Below are positions 61,396-64,000 of a DNA stretch of 64,000 bases, one piece after another. Positions within the stretch are counted from its first letter, which is position 1, and the number at the start of each line of letters is the position of its first letter. Source of the DNA: Austropuccinia psidii (Eukaryota; Basidiomycota; Pucciniomycetes; Pucciniales; Sphaerophragmiaceae); the NCBI GenBank assembly GCA_023105745.1, contig JALGQZ010000005.1:930001-994000 (forward strand). Reading direction: 5' to 3'. The notes below the pieces were generated by a model that ran no database searches, was not told the origin of the DNA, and worked only from the letters and a program-made list of their open reading frames with translations. The translations under genes and the position numbers were made by a program.

Positions 61396-61743
61396 ATCAG
61401 TGTTTGCAAGCAGTCAAAAACTTTATGTTCTTAGGGTATTTACCTTTGACTGTGCCTTGTACAAATTTATTATCTGCTGATTTGGACAGTTTGCCTTTGG
61501 AGGTTACAACTGGGTTAATAATTGTAATCTTCCCTGTACAAGTGGTTAAGGTTGGTTTACCTTGTATTGAAGCAGAGTTTCGTGGTTTTCTACTCCTCTG
61601 AGTGGCTATTGGTGTCCACTTCTTGGCTGTAATGAGGCCTTCACTAAGCCTTTTTCCTTTACCCTTGCTGGCCTCTGGTTCTGAGGGTGTCACTGGTGTG
61701 TTGGCCTGTGACTGGGTCTCAAGTGGGATGTAGTTTTCTTCCA
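60675..61743 (-). CDS. D spliced accessory ORF overlapping gag (333 codons predicted)
   Basis: Exons 61743-61444 and 61375-60675, with a 68-nt intron (GTAAAT...CTCAG, 61376-61443) that contains the Gag ATG. 1,001 nt plus one upstream base equals 334 codons including the stop. The upstream donor in the leader, TTACAA|GTAAGT (62291/62290), joined to GATTCAG|TGGAAG (61744/61743) would create ATG. The protein has a KGWNPT motif and RIRENQATIQAIEEQL, which line up with GGWSP and the IK-WLKNQ helix of E and C. It also has a basic stretch (RRRQGNKGKNKASF) and a final IQKLLDLVKEV helix. Similarity to E and C is weak but the gene layout is the same. Confidence 0.58.
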
Positions 61744-62317
61744 CTGAATCAAAACAGGAAAAAGAGGGCTTATGTCAGTTAAGACTTCTTACAAGGCTGG
61801 TTTTGCACGTCTAAGAATGGCCTCTGGGCTTGTATATTATTACAGTATGCCCCTGTATAATGACAGTGTGGTTGAATCAACAATTCCAACTCAGAATTAC
61901 AGCTTTTGGTACCCTGTCACACTGTTTGTGTGCCAGTATCCCACAGATACACTTGTGGTTTTCAAGTGTATTCTGTACAAGTGGTTTTGTATAAGTGTTA
62001 TTGAGTCAACAATACACTTAATCCACGCCTCAACTGATGGTTTTTCAGTCAGAGGTGTCCTTATTCAGTCAAGAATACAGGACTTATTGATGGCTTATGT
62101 GTTTTTATATACAAAACACGCCAAAAATAATTATTTTCAGTGGGTATTAGCCACGTGAAAAATACTCTTTTATAATATGAGTATATAAAAAAAGATAAAA
62201 ATATATAAAATATATATATTTAAATGGAAATTACGCCTAAAAAAGATAAAACAATGTGTTAATAAGTCATAAAAAAGAGAAAAGACTTACTTGTAAGGTC
62301 CAAAAAGTTCAAAAAAA
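61744..62317 (-). other. D untranslated leader with candidate intron
   Basis: Most of it (61744-62290, 547 nt) would be removed by splicing from a near-consensus GTAAGT donor to a pyrimidine-rich TTTTGATTCAG acceptor. No other content recognised. Confidence 0.5.
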
Positions 62318-62336
62318 CACGGCCAGGCCCCCAAAA
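62318..62336 (-). other. PBS-like site of D
   Basis: The 18-mer shared with C and E, with one extra T between it and the LTR on the minus strand. Confidence 0.6.
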
Positions 62337-63777
62337 TGTCAGGCTGAGTCTATGATAAAGGTGTATATGAGTATTTACAAGCTTTAACTATGACTGTGAC
62401 ACGGTAAAAATGGTTTTAAAAGATGATAAGATTGATAATAAATGATTTAATTTAAGATTTAAAGGGCTTTACTATAGAGATATAGTGGTGGTGAGCGCTG
62501 TTGAAAGCCCTGGGTGCAGCTTTACCTGTTGGATTACAATAATAAAGACTACAATACTTTAAATTAAGAGTATACCTGATTATTTAACCAAGAGTAAAAC
62601 TGTTTTTGACAGTTTACTACGTAGGTTATTCAAGAGCAGGATGAGGAGAGGATTTTGGCTGTGAAAAGCCCTCCTTTTATCCTGAAATTGGGGTGGAAAG
62701 GCTGCTAGACCTTTCCACGTAGAGGAAGTGAAGATTTTTCACTCTCTATGACAGGCTTGTGGTTTTCAAACAGCCTGTATACCCTGTATTGGGCTCAGAT
62801 GTGGTTTTGAAACCACATCTGGGCAGTTTTCACCAATACAGGGTGAAAATTTTCATCTGGGGACCTCACAGCCTGATTCTGACGTGTATGAAGCGTAGAA
62901 TGCTGTACAGAAGCTGTATGGGACCCCAGTATTGACTGACATATGAGGTATTGAAGTAAAAACATGCTTCTTCGTCTATTTGACACCTCATATTCATGAT
63001 TATGGGGTGTTATCCCATGGTAAGGCTGTATATGACAGCAGGTGGGATTTTGACCTTAAAATGGTCATAACTCTGTCAGTGTTTGAGATATCAAGCTCAA
63101 CGTTGGTTCATTGAATAGCCCTGTATGAGATATACACGATGATACCCAATTTGGTATGTTTATCATTAAATGTGACAAAGTTATCCCATGTACAAGGTTT
63201 TTTGTACATAGGCGTGGTTTGGGCAAAAGGCTGTATTGAGCTTGTTTGCCTCATAACTTCTGTTATAGTTGAGATATGAAGAAGTGGATGGCACCATCAG
63301 ATAGCCCTGATTGTGCTCTTTCCAAAAAGACCCCACTTCAAGTATCTCACACTAAAACTGCAAAAGTTAGATGAGAGGTGAATGTTTTGTTCACCCTTAT
63401 TTGGTCTGAATTTGACCATAACTCAAGTAATACTGGTTCTAGCTCAGTTTGGCTGGTACCATTGGATAGCCCTGGCTTAGAGCTTCATTTTGAGTACGCA
63501 TTTGATGGGGTTAAGCCTCTCCTTCTAGATTTTAGATGAGAGGTGAAAATTAAGGTTTATGCTCAGCAATGACTTTGAGCAGGAATAACTTTGTTATTTC
63601 TTGTCCTATGGTGATGGGACTTATATTTTAAAGAAGAGGTGAGTTTCCTCTTTATTTTTTATACCTTTTGATCTAATTTGGCTCAGTTCCATATTTTGGT
63701 GGTATTTTGGCTATACCATTGGTTTATGGTATTTTGGCTGTCATGCTTGTGCTCTGGTTTTGAGTCACAGGCTGACA
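62337..63777 (-). repeat. D right LTR (5' LTR)
   Basis: 1,441 bp, uninterrupted; provides the empty site for E2. A 63-codon frame at 62795-62986 recurs in the left LTR (54538-54729) but has no other support. Confidence 0.95.
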
Positions 63778-63782
63778 TATAT

Positions 63783-64000
63783 ATGCCATTCCTCTGGTTG
63801 GTGTGACCAGGAATTTTTGTGCATCTTGGGTATGTTTGCACCAGTTTTTGTTGGCAGTATCCTGTGGCATCCCTGCTTCCAACTGTATGTCCTGAATTTC
63901 TAGTGGGGGTTCCTCTTGGTATTCCACTAGAAATTCTTCTCTTGGGTCTTGGTAACCATCAGATGGTTCTCTGATGGCATCACCCATGGAGTATGGATCA
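63783..64000 (-). pseudogene. A gag-pol fragment: region before protease
   Basis: Colinear with D 59211-59430. An acidic linker (REPSDGYQDPREEFLVEYQ) ahead of the protease, open in one frame to the window edge. Together with 43529-43785 it reads through the D insertion site. Confidence 0.85.

Larger units (their letters stand above)
43786..63777 (-). mobile_element. D: second alpha-family Ty3 element, inserted in A, TSD tatat
   Basis: LTRs of 1,440 and 1,441 bp (TGTCAGGCTGAGTC...GGCTGACA), the left one split by E2. tatat stands at 43781-43785 and 63778-63782. It is the reference copy for reading A. The internal region has PBS-like site, spliced overlapping ORF, gag and pol with several frameshifts. 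The LTRs differ at a few percent, so D is older than E2. Confidence 0.94.
350..64000 (-). mobile_element. Element A: old Ty3 retrotransposon (family alpha) hosting all other insertions
   Basis: Five fragments (350-2451, 12735-13855, 15678-16244, 43529-43785, 63783-64000) line up in order and orientation with the less damaged alpha element D. Read on the minus strand they give the end of gag, protease, reverse transcriptase, RNase H, integrase, chromodomain-like tail, polypurine tract and 3' LTR. Each break carries a 5-bp TSD made by the inserted element. The 5' LTR and gag lie beyond the right edge. The fragments hold frameshifts, stops and an altered RT active site, so A is a dead relic and the oldest layer. 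Confidence 0.9.

Overview
The window is a single stack of nested transposable elements in an AT-rich fungal genome. I see no host gene, rRNA, tRNA or CRISPR array. The protein style (Ty3 Gag-Pol with chromodomain-like tails, short GT-AG introns of 50-90 nt, a FAR1/MULE-OTU transposon) fits a rust fungus (Pucciniales). The Gag-Pol proteins resemble those I know from myrtle-rust-type genomes, but the species is an inference.

The layout can be read from target-site duplications (TSDs). The outermost element A is an old Ty3 element on the minus strand (family alpha). It fills the whole window and is cut into five pieces: 350-2451, 12735-13855, 15678-16244, 43529-43785 and 63783-64000. Inside A, from left to right, lie E1 (Ty3, minus, 2452-12729, TSD aaatg), a solo LTR (13856-15672, TSD acctg), B (Ty3 chromovirus, plus, 16245-43523, TSD caaac) and D (a second alpha element, minus, 43786-63777, TSD tatat). 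B is split by C (Ty3, minus, 22413-39287, TSD gagca). C carries a Mutator-like DNA transposon in its left LTR (22712-27078, TSD tatgaata) and a solo alpha LTR in its protease region (32512-34007, TSD gcact). D's left LTR is split by E2 (44048-54336, TSD gtaaa), nearly identical to E1. The end of one more LTR occupies 1-349. Uninterrupted copies elsewhere in the window confirm most of the junctions.

Three things look biologically new. First, families E, C and alpha all show a spliced overlapping gene at the 5' end of gag. A short upstream exon is joined across introns of 62-68 nt to a reading frame that overlaps gag, and the Gag-Pol start codon lies inside the intron. Splicing would therefore choose between Gag-Pol and a roughly 270-330-residue accessory protein, as in complex retroviruses. 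Between families E and C the overlapping frame is better conserved than the gag frame. Second, chromovirus B carries, antisense and downstream of pol, an intact two-exon gene with Zn2Cys6-type spacing, and about 280 bp upstream of it lies a heptad-phased array of CGG triplets, the sequence such proteins usually bind. Third, the MULE encodes a FAR1-MULE-AT-hook-OTU protease gene and has repeated subterminal motifs with a perfect 17-bp hairpin.

Decay follows the stratigraphy. E1 and E2 have LTR pairs with only a few differences each. B's LTRs are roughly 96% identical and its pol has several nonsense codons and a lost integrase glutamate. A is fragmentary, with a mutated reverse-transcriptase active site. 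E2 comes closest to an intact coding element, with an 1841-residue Gag-Pol frame disturbed only near the end.
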